A stretch of 64,000 nt of DNA from Oxytricha trifallax (GCA_000711775.1 ARYC01000058.1:1-64000), one strand, 5' to 3'. Positions 44,501 to 56,323 are shown, numbered from the stretch's first letter. Program-made: numbers and translations. The notes: generated from the sequence alone by a model not told the origin.

Positions 44501-46078
44501 ACCTACTTTCATCTAAGTCTTGCTATCAGTATTTATAATATAGAACACTTTGCTTGCTTTGTAAGTCAATGATTCTAAAATGATATAATTACTTTCAGGC
44601 TTTTCTACTTCAACAATATCGATAATTTAATTGTTATATGCGATCTAAAATGGAAACATTTACTTGCAAAGTTCGCAGTCGAGCTTCTTGAATTTGACAA
44701 CAACCTAGCCTCTATGTGTTTTTAGGGTCTTATTAGTTTCTAGCCATTCCTTCAAACACTTCAAATGTATTTGACCAATAGATCCATGGCATTTACATGG
44801 GGAAATTAGTGGGTTAAAATCTTTTCCTAGTTCTAGTTCATCCTCACTACCCCAACAGATTCTACACTAGTTCCCTGAAGATGACGTTGATTTATTTAGT
44901 TCATCATTTTTCGCTTTATTGTTTTTAGTGGATTGATCTATCTTGTTCTAAGTCTAAGATTTTCTCATATCAATTGTAGGGTTTACACTAATCTCAAATT
45001 AGTTACTTAACATTTCTCTATCAATCACTTCGATTTCGTTTATATCCAAAGAGCCTCCTAAGTCCTCGTTGGTTTGCTTCTTGGATGCTCGATTATTGTC
45101 TTAAATGAATAGAGTATTATTTTGATTCATTAAGTTGTCACTCATAGGAGATGATTTGCTTGACTCTTTATCTTCAGGATAATCGATATCTCTCACTCTA
45201 AGCCTTATTCTACCAACTTTGATGATGTCATTCTTTTATATTCTATATCCCTTGTGATATGTCTTAGACTAATATTTCTTGATGACAAGCCACAGTTTCT
45301 CCTCAGGATTTTAATATATTTGGGATACATCCACTTGATTCTTATGATAAATCCAATAACCCCCTATATATGTTTAATTAAAATATGTAAAAATTATAAT
45401 CTCTATATTTTATCTCAGTTTATACTCACCATTCTTAAATAAGAGTCTTCCAAGTTGTTGCTCTTTCTTAGAATTGAGTGTATCAGGGTCAGAGTGATTC
45501 TCGCTTACCGGTTCAATTTCTATTGATTCAGTCATTATCTAATTTCTAATCAATTTGCCTATAGAATAGTTTAATTATTTGCTAGTTTTTTTGTTAGAAT
45601 TCAATCAGGATAACTTAGTTTTAGTAAATAATAAATAGTCTTGAGATGCTTACATGTTCCTGTGATTTTGAGTGTTTTCTTTTAGATGTCTCTGGATTCA
45701 TAGTCGAAAAGTCCATAAGAATCCTTATTCCAGGATTTTGTCTAAATTATCAACCTATTCGTATATCAAAATAAACATCAATTTTTAATTTAATTAAGAC
45801 TAATTAATTCCAAGATATTTGATGTTGAAATTAGGGAGGAGAATTTTATCAATATTTTATTACCCAACGAATTTCTTAATAAACGTAGAAATTTTTTTAA
45901 TTAATATTTATAATTATTACTCACGGGTTTTGTTGAAATTGTGTAGATTGTGATTAAGTTATTTAACTTACTGAGGTATATTAGAGTCTTCATGCCTATT
46001 TTTGTATGTTTGTGATTTTGATCGCACCTTTGAGTCCCTATATTCACTTTATCTCTCATTGCTTGCTGTATTTCCCAT
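41541..46078 (-). CDS. RING-CH (RINGv) plus FHA domain protein
   Basis: Minus strand, starting MGNTASNERQSEYRDSKVRS (an N-myristoylation-type start). After two AT-rich inserts comes MTESIEIEPVSENHSDPDTL. A 66-nt GT-AG intron lies at 45364-45429. The RINGv domain reads CRICWGSEDELELGKDFNPL, then SPCKCHGSIGQIHLKCLKEW and KLDCELCK, the C4HC3 zinc pattern of membrane-type E3 ligases. The FHA domain follows: MKVGRGQDCDVRITDDISVS, RCHALIWKT, DYILEDFNSKFGT; FHA binds phosphothreonine. The C-terminal half is Asn/Gln/Ser-rich. So a phospho-dependent ubiquitin ligase is likely, by inference. The last ~470 bp (41541-42012) are separated from the rest by the inverted-repeat block at 42.0-43.1 kb. Confidence 0.82.
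41975..43147. repeat. Large inverted repeat inside the RINGv-FHA gene
   Basis: Right arm 42802-43147 is continuous; the left arm is in two parts, 41975-42036 and about 42412-42693. Matching blocks include AAGCGAATTAAGCTATTTGA (left outer) and GGTTCTACTGAGACTATCTA against its inverse near 43005. Spacer about 108 bp. The left arm is split by about 375 bp that contain the gene-like repeat 42098-42340, with AAT at both edges of the split. The outer 60 bp overlap the coding edges of the gene on both sides. Arms differ at only a few positions, so the structure is young. Confidence 0.75.
42098..42340 (+). repeat. Short gene-like repeat, copy 2, with a MORN motif
   Basis: Partner of 14604-14806. After MSEQKMPCHSTL, an intron-like stretch ending TTTACAG (donor worn to ATAAG) and GVAPGKSGGGNRQTLRRAAK comes KNGEGVLKYANGDILKGTWE then DNETFF. 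G-E-G-x-x-x-Y-A-N-G-D-x-x-x-G-x-W is a MORN repeat, a motif found in membrane-associated and junction proteins. Only one repeat is present, so it is an exon or fragment. Confidence 0.6.
44262..44294 (-). other. IES in the RINGv-FHA gene, pointer CATG
   Basis: CATG at 44262-44265 and 44295-44298; loss of 33 bp joins FQSGKTC to VPSCFRPNMK in frame on the minus strand. Confidence 0.7.
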
Positions 46079-46256
46079 TTGAATTAATTATTTTAATTTA
46101 AATATCAATTTTTAATTATTCAACCTAATTATTATATTCACTTCTATGTGTCTATGTAGAGATAATTACTTGATTTAATAAGCTGCAGAAAGTATATCAA
46201 GTCACTGAATTATAAAAAATTATAAATAATTATTAGCAAGTTATAGAAAATTAAAA
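46079..46256. promoter_or_regulatory. Intergenic region between divergent genes
   Basis: 178 AT-rich bp between the start of the RINGv-FHA gene (minus) and the start of the TFIIIC-like gene (plus); it must hold both upstream regions if each gene starts as called. No defined element can be named. Confidence 0.35.
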
Positions 46257-47870
46257 ATGAGAGGCGGCTTCAGAAGAGGTAATGATAACGAGAATTCTTG
46301 GACTTTCCCCCCTAGACCCATGCATCCATAACCCCAAAACCCTGACAGGAGATTCCATCAACCAATGAATATAATTAATGTAATATTCTATTATTCTATA
46401 GATCCATACATTTAAAAATATACTAATGACAATTAATCATCCAAGGCATCTGAATAATAACTAAAATAGATAGAATGGCTTTAATTTCAGCACACCAAAT
46501 TAGGTCTAACTTCAAACCCAGCAAATAAATACTTCGAATCAATTTCAAGTTAATAACATCAATTCTAACTTTGAAAGTGATTAATATTCTAATGACTTAT
46601 ATTATATAATTAAAAAATTAAACATTTTTCGATACATTAAAGATAAGCAATAAGCAAATATAATAATTAAGGTTGTTTTAGAAATGATTTTAATTTTATT
46701 TTATTTTACAATAAAACCTGGGTGTTGGTTAAAACTATACTTATGTTAATAATACATGGGATGAATTCTCATCTGTGCAGTAACAAGAGAGGGAATAATA
46801 AGAGCTGCAGAGATTAATTGAGGAATATAACAAGCCATTTGATCAGAAGATACATGATAATGGTGTTGAAGGGAAAGCATCAAATTTAAAGAAGAAAATC
46901 ATTGTTAATGTTTGAGTTTTCTTAAATCATTATATCATTTTTATCTAAAAACAAAACTTACTTCAATAAATTATGTTAGAATACCTGGATAAGTTAAAAA
47001 TAACAACAAAGCTCTTGATTTGATTGGTGGTCCAAAAGAAGTTGCAAAAGTAAGTATTAAATTTTACACAAAAGAAATATATAATTATTATTTTATCTTA
47101 AATTCACTCTCTTAAACACAAATATTATTGTAGATAATCTAAGAAATAGAAGAAAGGCGTCTGAATCTACCTCAAACTAAAGACCAAAATAAAGATAGCA
47201 AAAACGCTAATTTAGACTAAACTTTAGTTAATGGAAAGCAGGATTAATAATAGTAGTAAAACGTGAAGAATCTGCTTAAATTTCAACTCACATAAGATAG
47301 TAAGGTGCCTTTTGAAACTAAATATGGTAATTAAATGGCTGTCAAGATTATCAAATAAGTTAATAGAAAAACTGGGTAAGCTTTTTAAACTATATAATAC
47401 ACTATTATTTATGAAAATACATTTATTCTTACATAATTTGACTGTTTTATAGTGAAGTACGGTACAAAATAGATGACATAAGCAAGATAGATTATGAGTT
47501 TGAATGTGAGGCACTCTCTGACTTCAAATATGGCATGTCAGGCAATCAGACTAAAACTCAAGCAGAACAAGACTTATCAGAACAATTTAAAAACCGTTTA
47601 TTCAATAAAATTAATCAGTAAAACTCTTCTGCGCAATAATAGTAAAAGATCACTAATATTAATACTCAGTAATAGTCGATATCGTCAAGTGTAGATGGGA
47701 AAGTAGACTAGTAAAATTAATAAGAGAAAGTAATTAATATTGTTGAACCAAATCATGAGGTCACACTTAGCTTCATACAACCTAAATAATTTACTAGAGG
47801 TAAAAATATGTACTCATAAGTCAAGGATAACAATATCAATTTGGATATGTTTATTAAGTAATTGAAATGA
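46257..47870 (+). CDS. TFIIIC subunit tau95/GTF3C5-like protein
   Basis: Starts MRGGFRRGNDNENSWTFPPR. After IES-like inserts (about 46378-46450, 46600-46735, 46918-46975) comes VRIPGQVKNNNKALDLIGGP, matching the Tau95 N-terminal signature (x-x-x-P-G-x-V-x-N-x-x-K-A-L-x-x-L-G-G). Two GT-AG introns (47050-47133, 84 nt; 47376-47452, 77 nt) keep the frame; downstream are VPFETKYGNQMAVKIIKQVN, VRYKIDDISKIDYEFECEAL and VTLSFIQPKQFTRGKNMYSQ, ending at TGA 47868. Tau95 is part of the RNA polymerase III factor that binds tRNA-gene A boxes. The C-terminal DNA-binding part of the family is not evident, so this may be a short or N-terminal-only version. Confidence 0.6.
47050..47133 (+). other. Intron 1 of the tau95-like gene
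   Basis: GTAAGTATT...ATTGTAG, 84 nt; joins GGPKEVAK to IIQEIEERRL in frame. Confidence 0.75.
47376..47452 (+). other. Intron 2 of the tau95-like gene
   Basis: GTAAGCTTT...GTTTTATAG, 77 nt; joins NRKTG to EVRYKIDDIS with a split glycine codon. Confidence 0.78.
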
Positions 47871-47953
47871 ATTTAAGAAGTTTGTATTGTTAAAACTAAC
47901 ATTTAATTTTAATTAAATTTTAATTTAATCATTATTTAATAAATTTAATTCTA

Positions 47954-48839
47954 ATGACATTTAATAAAAAATTGCTTCAACTATCAATAGTTTCAATTTT
48001 ATTTATTTTGCAAACTTCCGCTTAAGACACTTATTTTGCTCAATGTGACTAGTCATGCAAATAATAATGTATAAACACACAGCAAATGAAGTTCCACTCT
48101 AACTTTAAACCTTAATCATCGCAATTATTGCAGCTTTAAAATGATTAATGCTTAAATGAGTGCGGGTGCTTGACCCTCCAAAATGGGTTGCTCATGAACT
48201 TTGGACTGCAGCAAATGTGCCTTAGTCAGTGCAACTCACAGTGCTCCTACATTCTCAAAGACAGCCATGAGAATTAAGCTGTCTGCAAAGCCAGTTGTGC
48301 ATCCAAGTGTGGAAGCTTCCTTTGTGAGTTCATGTGCGACCACTACAACTCTGGAGAGCAGTGCAAGAATGACTGCCAGATCATGCTAAGATCTCTCCCG
48401 GGAGGCTCAGGCATCTTAGAGCGAAGAGGTAGGTGATTGTTCTTTGATTCCTTAATTTATTCACGAATATCTAAATTTCATAATTATAGAGGGTGCCGTG
48501 ATGTCTCAAGAAACCGATCCATTATCTAAGCAACTTATAATTTCTAATCCTCTAGTCCCTAGTGAGTCCAAATATGATTAAATTACGACTCCATAGCTTG
48601 ATCAACAATCATAGATAGTTATGAAATCATATTCTCAATCTTAAGAAGATAATCCAAGAGATAATTTTATTTTATTTAATTTAAATAATTTGGTACTGAT
48701 GTTCTTCATTTGCTTAATTGCAGTAGGCCTCATCCAATATATATATTTATAAGAGTTTTACGACAAGGTTTAAAAATTTTTAAATTAACATATTGTAAAT
48801 GTAGTTTTAACACTAAAATATAAGATAATATTCATATGA
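47954..48839 (+). CDS. Cys-rich secreted/single-pass membrane protein, copy 1
   Basis: Signal peptide MTFNKKLLQLSIVSILFILQ, then a Cys-rich ectodomain with repeated C-x3-C-x-x-x-C patterns (CDQSCKQQC, CLNECGCL, MCLSQCNSQCSYIL, CKASCASKCGSFLCEFMCDH, CKNDCQIM). A 61-nt intron GTAGGTGATTG...AATTATAG (48429-48489) joins GGSGILERR to EGAVMSQETD. Near the C-terminus a membrane segment reads LVLMFFICLIAVGLIQYIYL. Frame stays open to TGA at 48837, though the natural end may be earlier. A paralog lies in reverse at 56533-57300. Starts 83 bp after the tau95-like gene. Function unknown. Confidence 0.75.
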
Positions 48840-49495
48840 AAACAGTATTAATTTGATGTTGATGCAGAGTTTATATATTAAAAATTAATTTCATAGTTTA
48901 ATCTTTTTGATTGATATATTTATTCAAAATAAATTAGGAGTTTTGATAGGAGCAAACCAGAAGAATATATTTTATCCCATTATATGTTTCCAGTTATTCA
49001 ATATTGATCCCTTGCTAAATTTTTACTATTCTCCACTGTACTTATAATAAAACATTTTTAAATATGTATAATATTACCTCAAATTGATATTTTTAAAATT
49101 ATCCCACATTTTGTTCAAATATCATAGATCAGTGAATATCATGTATTTTATATGTAAAGTTATAATAATTATTATTATAAATTCGACTGTTGTAATATTC
49201 TTGGATATAAAATAGAGGTGATATCCAAACAAGTAAGAAAGCAGGCAAAGTATTGTTAAGGATATCAATAAATTCAAATTTCTTATTATTACTACACTTT
49301 TCTTATCATTTCTTAGTTAGTCTGATAAATCATGAACATCCATGTAATAAATTGCATGAGTGTATCAAATATATTTAATTTATAACTATAGAATTAAAAA
49401 TTGCATGGAGATTAAATTATTCATATAAAACATTGAAATAACTGATTAAATTTTGATTGGAAAAACTTGTTTTATTACAATACTTTAATTAGTTA
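48840..49495. other. AT-rich intergenic DNA
   Basis: No coding sequence or repeat that I can support. Confidence 0.5.
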
Positions 49496-49499
49496 TTGT

Positions 49500-50173
49500 T
49501 TAAAAGGCTATATTCAGTATTTGCAGAAATATGGTTATTTCAAAGTCAAAAGAAAGGTAATCTTTTTAAATCATGAATTAATGAAATTTTAAAAAATAGG
49601 CTTTATTAAACTTAAAAATTTAGTTTTTAATAAACCATTAATGATTAACTTCCTTATGTGAATTTATTTTTATTTGTTTTAGAATATAAATAAATTTATA
49701 ATGCTATGAAATGATTAAAATCAATACTTCTCAAAAATATTAGCTATGTATTCGATATTAATTAATGAGCTGTAACATGAATTAGAAGTGAGATTATACA
49801 ATAAAACTGAACCTGCACAAAATATCTATAATTCCATAATCCAATACAATTCCCAACCCAAGGGCAATGGTGATCCATTTGTATTATTAAAAGAATTTTT
49901 AATTAACTCTATTTAAAAATCATTCAATATAATTTACTTATTTTTTATCCATTCTTAAAACACAAGAATCACATTGACTACAATGATGAGTTCGTGGAGG
50001 TTTTAGGACATTGCATCTCTGACAATAAAACTCCGAGTCAATCGCAAATTAATTCATTAATTAAAGCATGCTATTATCCTACGACGACGAAGACGAACTA
50101 ATTGAATATTCCTCGTTTATTTCATTATTTACTTGAGATGACTTTTATGATGTTAGCAACATATCCTCCTTGA
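49500..50173 (+). CDS. Unrecognised host gene, partly resolved
   Basis: Coding pieces: 49500-49556 ([18 protein letters not shown], followed by a GTAATC donor), 49746-49915 ([20 protein letters not shown], then [20 protein letters not shown]), and 49970-50173 ([20 protein letters not shown], then two competing frames). One frame ends MMLATYPP and TGA; another reads [18 protein letters not shown], which resembles a worn EF-hand loop. An IES near 50045-50070 would be needed to reach it. Calcium binding is therefore only a possibility. Confidence 0.45.
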
Positions 50174-50699
50174 AACTTTTCATTAAATTGTGATTTAAAT
50201 TTTTCATTTCTGAGGAAAGTTTAAAACTATGCATACTTTGAAATTCTTAATTATTTTGTACCTTGGGGGAGGTGAATTGATTCTATTGATAAGTTTGAAA
50301 TTATTAATCAGTAGGATTTTATTACAAGATCCTAGTGTTATCGTCAATAATTGCGGAGATTTAATTTGATTTTTTAATACGATTTGCTTTATTTTTTCTG
50401 GTTTATTCTTAGTCACAGAAGTCTCCTTGAAAGTTTTATAATTTATAATTTTAAGAAAATTAAAATTATCTATATATTTTTAATTTAATTTGAAAAAAGT
50501 TGTTCTGTTATTAATTGAAATGAGCCATCTACAATTATGATTGGCTTTAATTATATTATTTTTTAAACATAAATTATAAATTTCTACTATTTTATCTTAT
50601 AAGATTATAAAAATCTTCTATGAGTATACCTGGGGACTTTGCCAGGATGAGTGATCAAAGTTTTTGTAAAACTCCATAAAACCATAATTATCACTATTC
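50174..50699. other. Intergenic DNA with weak open frames
   Basis: Around 50205-50420 both strands have open frames (plus-strand LGGGELILLISLKLLISRI; minus-strand QLLTITLGSCNKILLINN) of somewhat higher G+C, but I cannot decide whether either is a gene. The rest is AT-rich. Confidence 0.35.
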
Positions 50700-50705
50700 C
50701 ATAGC

Positions 50706-51294
50706 TGTTCACCCCGAGCCCCCCTCCCCCACCTTCAAAATAATAACTATATTTCATAATTCATTTCTTGTCCTCAGGACCGATAATACATGTAATGCAT
50801 AGATTTTTATTGGTTTAATTATGTCCGTCGACCATTCACTGTACAAAATTCTATAGGGAAACGCTATATAGCCAAAACAAACTATATTTATTACATGTTA
50901 TTTTGATATCTTAAAGAAAGGACTTTTATATAAAATATGATTACTTCTATCTTGTATACCATAATAGCCCAAACAATAATATTTTCTCAATTAAATAAGG
51001 GCTATTATGGTATACAAGATAGAAGTAATCATATTTTATATAAAAGTCCTTTCTTTAAGATATCAAAATAACATGTAATAAATATAGTTTGTTTTGGCTA
51101 TATAGCGTTTCCCTATAGAATTTTGTACAGTGAATGGTCGACGGACATAATTAAACCAATAAAAATCTATGCATTACATGTATTATCGGTCCTGAGGACA
51201 AGAAATGAATTATGAAATATAGTTATTATTTTGAAGGTGGGGAGGGGGCTCGGTTTAGGTATGGGGGGAGGTGGGGAGGGGGGAGGGTTGAACA
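50706..51294. mobile_element. Long hairpin element B, TGTTC ends, 6-bp TSD
   Basis: 589 bp; starts TGTTCACCCCGAGCCCCCCT and ends GGGTTGAACA. Exact 6-bp duplication CATAGC (50700-50705, 51295-51300). Left arm to about 50970, 28-bp spacer, right arm from 50999, nearly identical. Both arms contain GTCCGTCGAC (50823; mirror near 51138) and a CTATAGGGAA block shared with element A. The right end has an extra G-rich repeat. No ORF. Confidence 0.88.
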
Positions 51295-51300
51295 CATAGC

Positions 51301-51754
51301 CAATCTAAAAATTTAAGATCAATATACAATTATAGTCAGTAAATTTACAATTTGTTACAATGATAATACTGAAGCTTACTTATAGTATTAAAGATAAATA
51401 TCTGAGTACCAAAATGTAAAAACTGAGAGATAGAAGAAACATAAAAAGTAAGGTAATCGGGATTAATGAGGATAGCAAGAGTTTTTCTCGCAAGGGTCGA
51501 TTTGAATGCATAATTAAATTGATTATTTATTTCTATCAATTTCTAAATACTTATTATTTATTTCATTTACTTCTCTATATAAAATAAAATAAAAAATTCA
51601 GACGCTAAAACATTAATTTTATCTTAATTCAAATTGACAAATAGTTTATGTTTAACTTATTAATGATAGTATTTTTAAGTCAAAATATATTAGCGATGCT
51701 ACTCGTGAAATCATTTTAATAATTTAATAATAAAAAATCAATTACAAATAAGAT
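51301..51754. other. AT-rich upstream region
   Basis: No coding character; lies between hairpin element B and the start of the cystathionine gamma-synthase-family gene. Confidence 0.45.
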
Positions 51755-53521
51755 ATGGACGAGTACCAGAAAGAGCAAGAAGCTCACCTTAAAACTTTGT
51801 AATTATTAGTAAAATCCTTTATTATTTTATTTTAGGAAATTTGAGACTAGATGTGTTTAGTCAGGGTTTGTCAAAGATGATAGAAATGGATGTAAGTATA
51901 TTTATAAATTACTCTTAAATAATGTTTCTTGGAATTTTCAATAGCATCATGAATTCAATATATTTGTTTATCAATAACCTAAAAATGGATAAAAATCCAA
52001 TAAAAATAAAAAGTCTCCCAATTAATTACTGCTATCAATTATTCAATAATCTCTTAATTCTTGAATATAAATGTTTTAATATCTTCTGATCATGACCATA
52101 ATTATAGCTGTATGTGTGCCCATTGATTTGTCTACACTTTGGAATAAGAAGGACACCCGCCTTCCAAACAGTGGAATAAATTACTTATACTCCAGACTAG
52201 GGCACCCAACCAGAAATGCACTTGAACATCAATTAGAGTCAATTATGCAAGTCAAGGAAGTACTCACTACTAACTCAATTTAGTCGGCTTACTTCACTCT
52301 ATCATTTCTATAATAATAAAATATTAAGAAATAAATATTTTACTAAAATTTGCAACAAATCATAGTGAATATAAAAACTTATAATTAATCATTGCTACTT
52401 AATCCACAAAAAGATGAAATCATAGTGTTGGGTCATAGAGAAAAATAAATAAACATGATTAAGAAAATATTTCAAGTATAAAATCTTACAAATATCTTAC
52501 ATATTGTAGACTCTGCTGATTAAGTTATTTCTCACATCAATTAAATAATTTAATAAGTATATTATATAGATTTTCTTGAATTTTATAAATTTTAATCCTT
52601 TTTTTATGTATCAATAACAACACAAAGATAATAGTAGCAGAAGCACCAGAGAACCACAACTACGAAGACCTCTACTAGCAAATTAAAGAGAAGTAATCCA
52701 ATGATAATTAAATAATATTTGGGCTTGATGTGTCAACCAGGTACTCGAGATTCAGAGATGATGCTGATAATAAATTCTAGAAATTTGATTTCTTGGTTGC
52801 TGACCTCCAATATAACAAAATACTAATTATTTAAAATACTTTTAGGATAAGAATGTAAATTTGAGTAAATTTATGCTTTTATTACTTCATGGGAATGGAT
52901 GAACTGAAAATGGGGGCATTTGCATTTAATTAGGAAACTCTATATGAAAAGCTAAAACTTATAGTGAATGGAAGTGGATGTGTATAGTTATTCACTTTTA
53001 ATTTAACTATCAATGTAATCATTGATTATTTTCATTAATTATATGCCAACCCATGCCAGGATATCTAGTAAGTAGAGGCCTGAAAACCCTTGCTCTAAGA
53101 ATAGATCAACAACTTGAATCCTCATAACAATTATTCGATAAATTTAACTCAGAGCAGTTCAAAATGATAAGAGAAGATTAGATTTTAGTAATTGATGGAA
53201 TTGGTAAAAGTGTTGTAGACCAGGTTCAATTTGATACCATAAAGAAAGAATAAAATATTTTGATTATTTGTTACTCAATTCAATGAAAATTTCTCATGTA
53301 TAATGAAATAAGAATTGACGAACAGTAATTACACTCACATTTAGAATGATAAAGTATTGTTTAATTATGTCTTTATTTAATCTAGCAAAGTTTGAATAAT
53401 TTTAATAATTGAAGCTGAGGATTAAAGAATACTTATACACATAGGCATTGAAGATGTGGAAGAATTGGAGTAAGATTTCTAAAAGCTGGTAGATGCTGTC
53501 ATCGCACACATGAATAAATGA
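51755..53521 (+). CDS. Divergent cystathionine gamma-synthase/lyase family protein
   Basis: Starts MDEYQKEQEAHLKTL; introns at 51799-51835 (37 nt) and 51892-52107 (216 nt) give KFETRCVQSGFVKDDRNGSV then CVPIDLSTLW, matching the family's T-R-x-x-x-x-G...G-x-x-x-x-P-I-x-x-S-T. Then GINYLYSRLGHPTRNALEHQ (Y-S-R-x-G-N-P-T-R-x-x-L-E), KIIVAEAPENHNYEDLYQQI, PGYLVSRGLKTLALRIDQQL (R-G-L-K-T-L-x-x-R) and C-terminal IHIGIEDVEELEQDFQKLVD. These PLP enzymes act in Cys/Met metabolism. The usual S-A-T-K-Y lysine segment is not readable near DFLVADLQYNK and the S-G-M-A-A loop is altered, so catalysis is doubtful. Further IES-like breaks near 52300-52400, 52810-52860, 52995-53045 and 53250-53390. Confidence 0.78.
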
Positions 53522-53754
53522 ATCTACAGTAATTTTAACATTTAATTACACATTAAATCAGAGATTATATCAAATTTAATTACGTGTCTTAGGAAAATTA
53601 CAGATCAAATCAAATATCATAATTTCTATTATTCTTTAATTTATTGAATTTGCAAAAATTGATTATTTTAAAGTATCACTTTTTATAATTTTCTGATCAT
53701 TTTAAAGTAATGATAATTTACTGTTGATTATTATAAATATTAAATATGTTTCAG

Positions 53755-56323
53755 AGTAGTGGCGTAATTAACAAGCTATAAACTATTCTCCCTCCAAAAA
53801 CCAGTCACACTCTCAATAAACACCAATCTAATCAAATTCAAATGAAATCCTTGGAAAAAGTTAGAAACGAAGATGCAAATAATAATTAGAATACTTTTAA
53901 AGAAACATAGAGGAAATCTTCACCAATTACAAAAAGTTTGAATTTAATGAGTAGGAATGATTAGTTTATAGTTTAATAAAGATTGACTTCTAGGAATAGC
54001 TTTCAGATTTTACAGCCATTAAGTTTTAAATGATTCATTTTAGTTTTGTTTATTTAAGGAAAATACCATAGAGCTTATAGATATATCTAATAAATTCATT
54101 ATTTAAAGCCAGGGTAACTGCCCTCTAAAAATCAAGCATTTCTAGATTAAACTGTGCAAGAACCCACTCTAACAGATATTGAGCCTCAAAGTGAATGTAC
54201 TCAGGAAATTGAGCTTAATCAACATGTATCAAAAGTCAATCATCAATAAAATCCTATAAAAACTTAAGACAAACAATTGAGTTCAGGACAGCAGCCAAAA
54301 TAATTGATTATTTAAAGATAAGATCAGGTTAATAATAAAATTTATCACAAGAATTAGTTAGATATATTAAAAAATATAATTAATCACCACAAAATTGATA
54401 TATAGTTAGTTTATATGATTTAACTTATGTTAATTATTTAAGGAGTCGGAATTTTTATATGTTTTATTACTAACAAAAGAATAAGATACTACAAACCAAT
54501 TAAAAATAAACTAAATCACTTAATAATAATTCAAAAATTAAAGTTTCACATAAGCCAAAGATAAACCATCATTAAATACCTCTTAATAAGAATGGCTTTC
54601 TTAAAACATAATAAATTGTCAATATGAATTAGAAAGAAGATCTAGATATCTCTTTAGAAACATAAAAATAAGATCCATTAAACATGTTTTCATAGTAAAA
54701 AGTAGAAGATATAAATAAGCATTCTGGAGATATGCGTTAAACTTTAAGTGAATTAGTAATTAAACCCAAATAGTTTCAGAGATACTCAGAGTGTGGTAAA
54801 ATAGTTGATAATTTAGAGTAGCTCTAGCTTTTGAAAGAAAAACTTAGTTTATTACCCTTGGATTAATAACTGTTGTAAACTAAGTAAAGTCTGAATTACT
54901 CTGAGAGCTGTGAACCTTCAACTTAAATTTAATACTATTAAATGGTTATTTATAATGCCTGACTTTTTATTTAATCTTAAACTTACAGAGAGTCATGTCC
55001 AGAATTGATCTCAAGTAGGTTGGGTAGCTAATTAGACACTTCAAATCGTGTTTAACAAATAAGGATTGAAAATAATCAAGCTATTTACTCTTTGCCAGCA
55101 AACTATCAGAAATCTTCTTTAAACCCTTTTACTCAATCTCATGAAGAGATGACACTAAGGGACCCTGTCTTTGAAAACTTATTTGAATCAAATCCACCAC
55201 ATACATCAAGTCAATAATCTATGAATAAATCTTAAGATTTACAAAGGATTAGTTAAAATGTAGGAGTTAATGAATATAAAAATCATAAAGAGTATATAGA
55301 GGAGAACTCGGAATTGTTGATTAACGCTTATTTAGAGGAAAACCCAAATCCTCTCACTGAGCAGCAAATGGAATCATTTTACTCTAACACTCATGTTTCA
55401 GAGACACCCTAATTTATGAGTGGAAATTTTGATTAGAAATATAAGAACTTTAGTACTATTTTTAATACATTAAATTTAAAATGGGTAATCTTAAACTATA
55501 TCTTTTAAATATATAACTTGAAATATCAGTATAATATATTATTACTAGTTTTATGAGAAGTTAAAAACTCTAGTAAAGACAAGCTAATGAAGACTATGAG
55601 AGTGAATCAGATTAATCAATTACTCCAAAAAGTTGCCATGAAAACCAAAATTAATTATCAGATATTCATGATTTAACCTATTCTCTATATGAGTTATAAA
55701 TCTAGAGATGCTAAGAAAGTTAATTATCTCCATCTAAAAAGGCTATTTAAGTACTAAACTGCAGAGTCAAGAATCTGTATTACATAAATTTTATATACAC
55801 TTATGTTGATTATGATTAATAATTATTGATTTTATATTTTTATTTATTGAATGAAAAGACCATAAGTGCAGCTTTTGACTCAATACGAAACTAAGTAGAC
55901 TCAGTTCGCATTCCATTTTCAACTTACAGAGAGGATGAATTAGTGGAAATAGACAACGAAAAAGGTTTTGATTCAAAGCCATTAAACGATTAATTTGACA
56001 CTGAAAACCCCTTGAAGACCCGTGTCTCTTAAAACACCCTAAGTCAATCTAGTTATTTATAGATGTAAAACACGATAAATGATGGTAGAAACCACAATGC
56101 GAATCATATGAAAAATCATAAATAAGGTGATATTGTTAAGTAGGAATTTTAACAATCACAAATGACAAATATCGATTACTAGCAAATGCTATTAAAAAAT
56201 AAACTTAGAAAAGAAATTAAAGAGGTTTTGGAAAATTAACATCAGAGGAATTCATCACTAAACACTCTCACTGAAATAATTATCAATAAACTATCTGAAA
56301 TTGCTGAATAAGAAATCATTTGA
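53755..56323 (+). CDS. Gln/Asn/Ser-rich host gene of unknown function
   Basis: First clear segment INKLQTILPPKTSHTLNKHQ, then QMKSLEKVRNEDANNNQNTF and QQRLTSRNSFQILQPLSFK; further segments at about 54055-54320, 54445-54950, 54995-55480, 55555-55790 and 55850-56323. The last ends KLRKEIKEVLENQHQRNSSL then NKLSEIAEQEII and TGA. AT-rich inserts between segments are taken as IESs. Low complexity, no domain recognised. It is convergent with the Cys-rich paralog. Confidence 0.6.
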
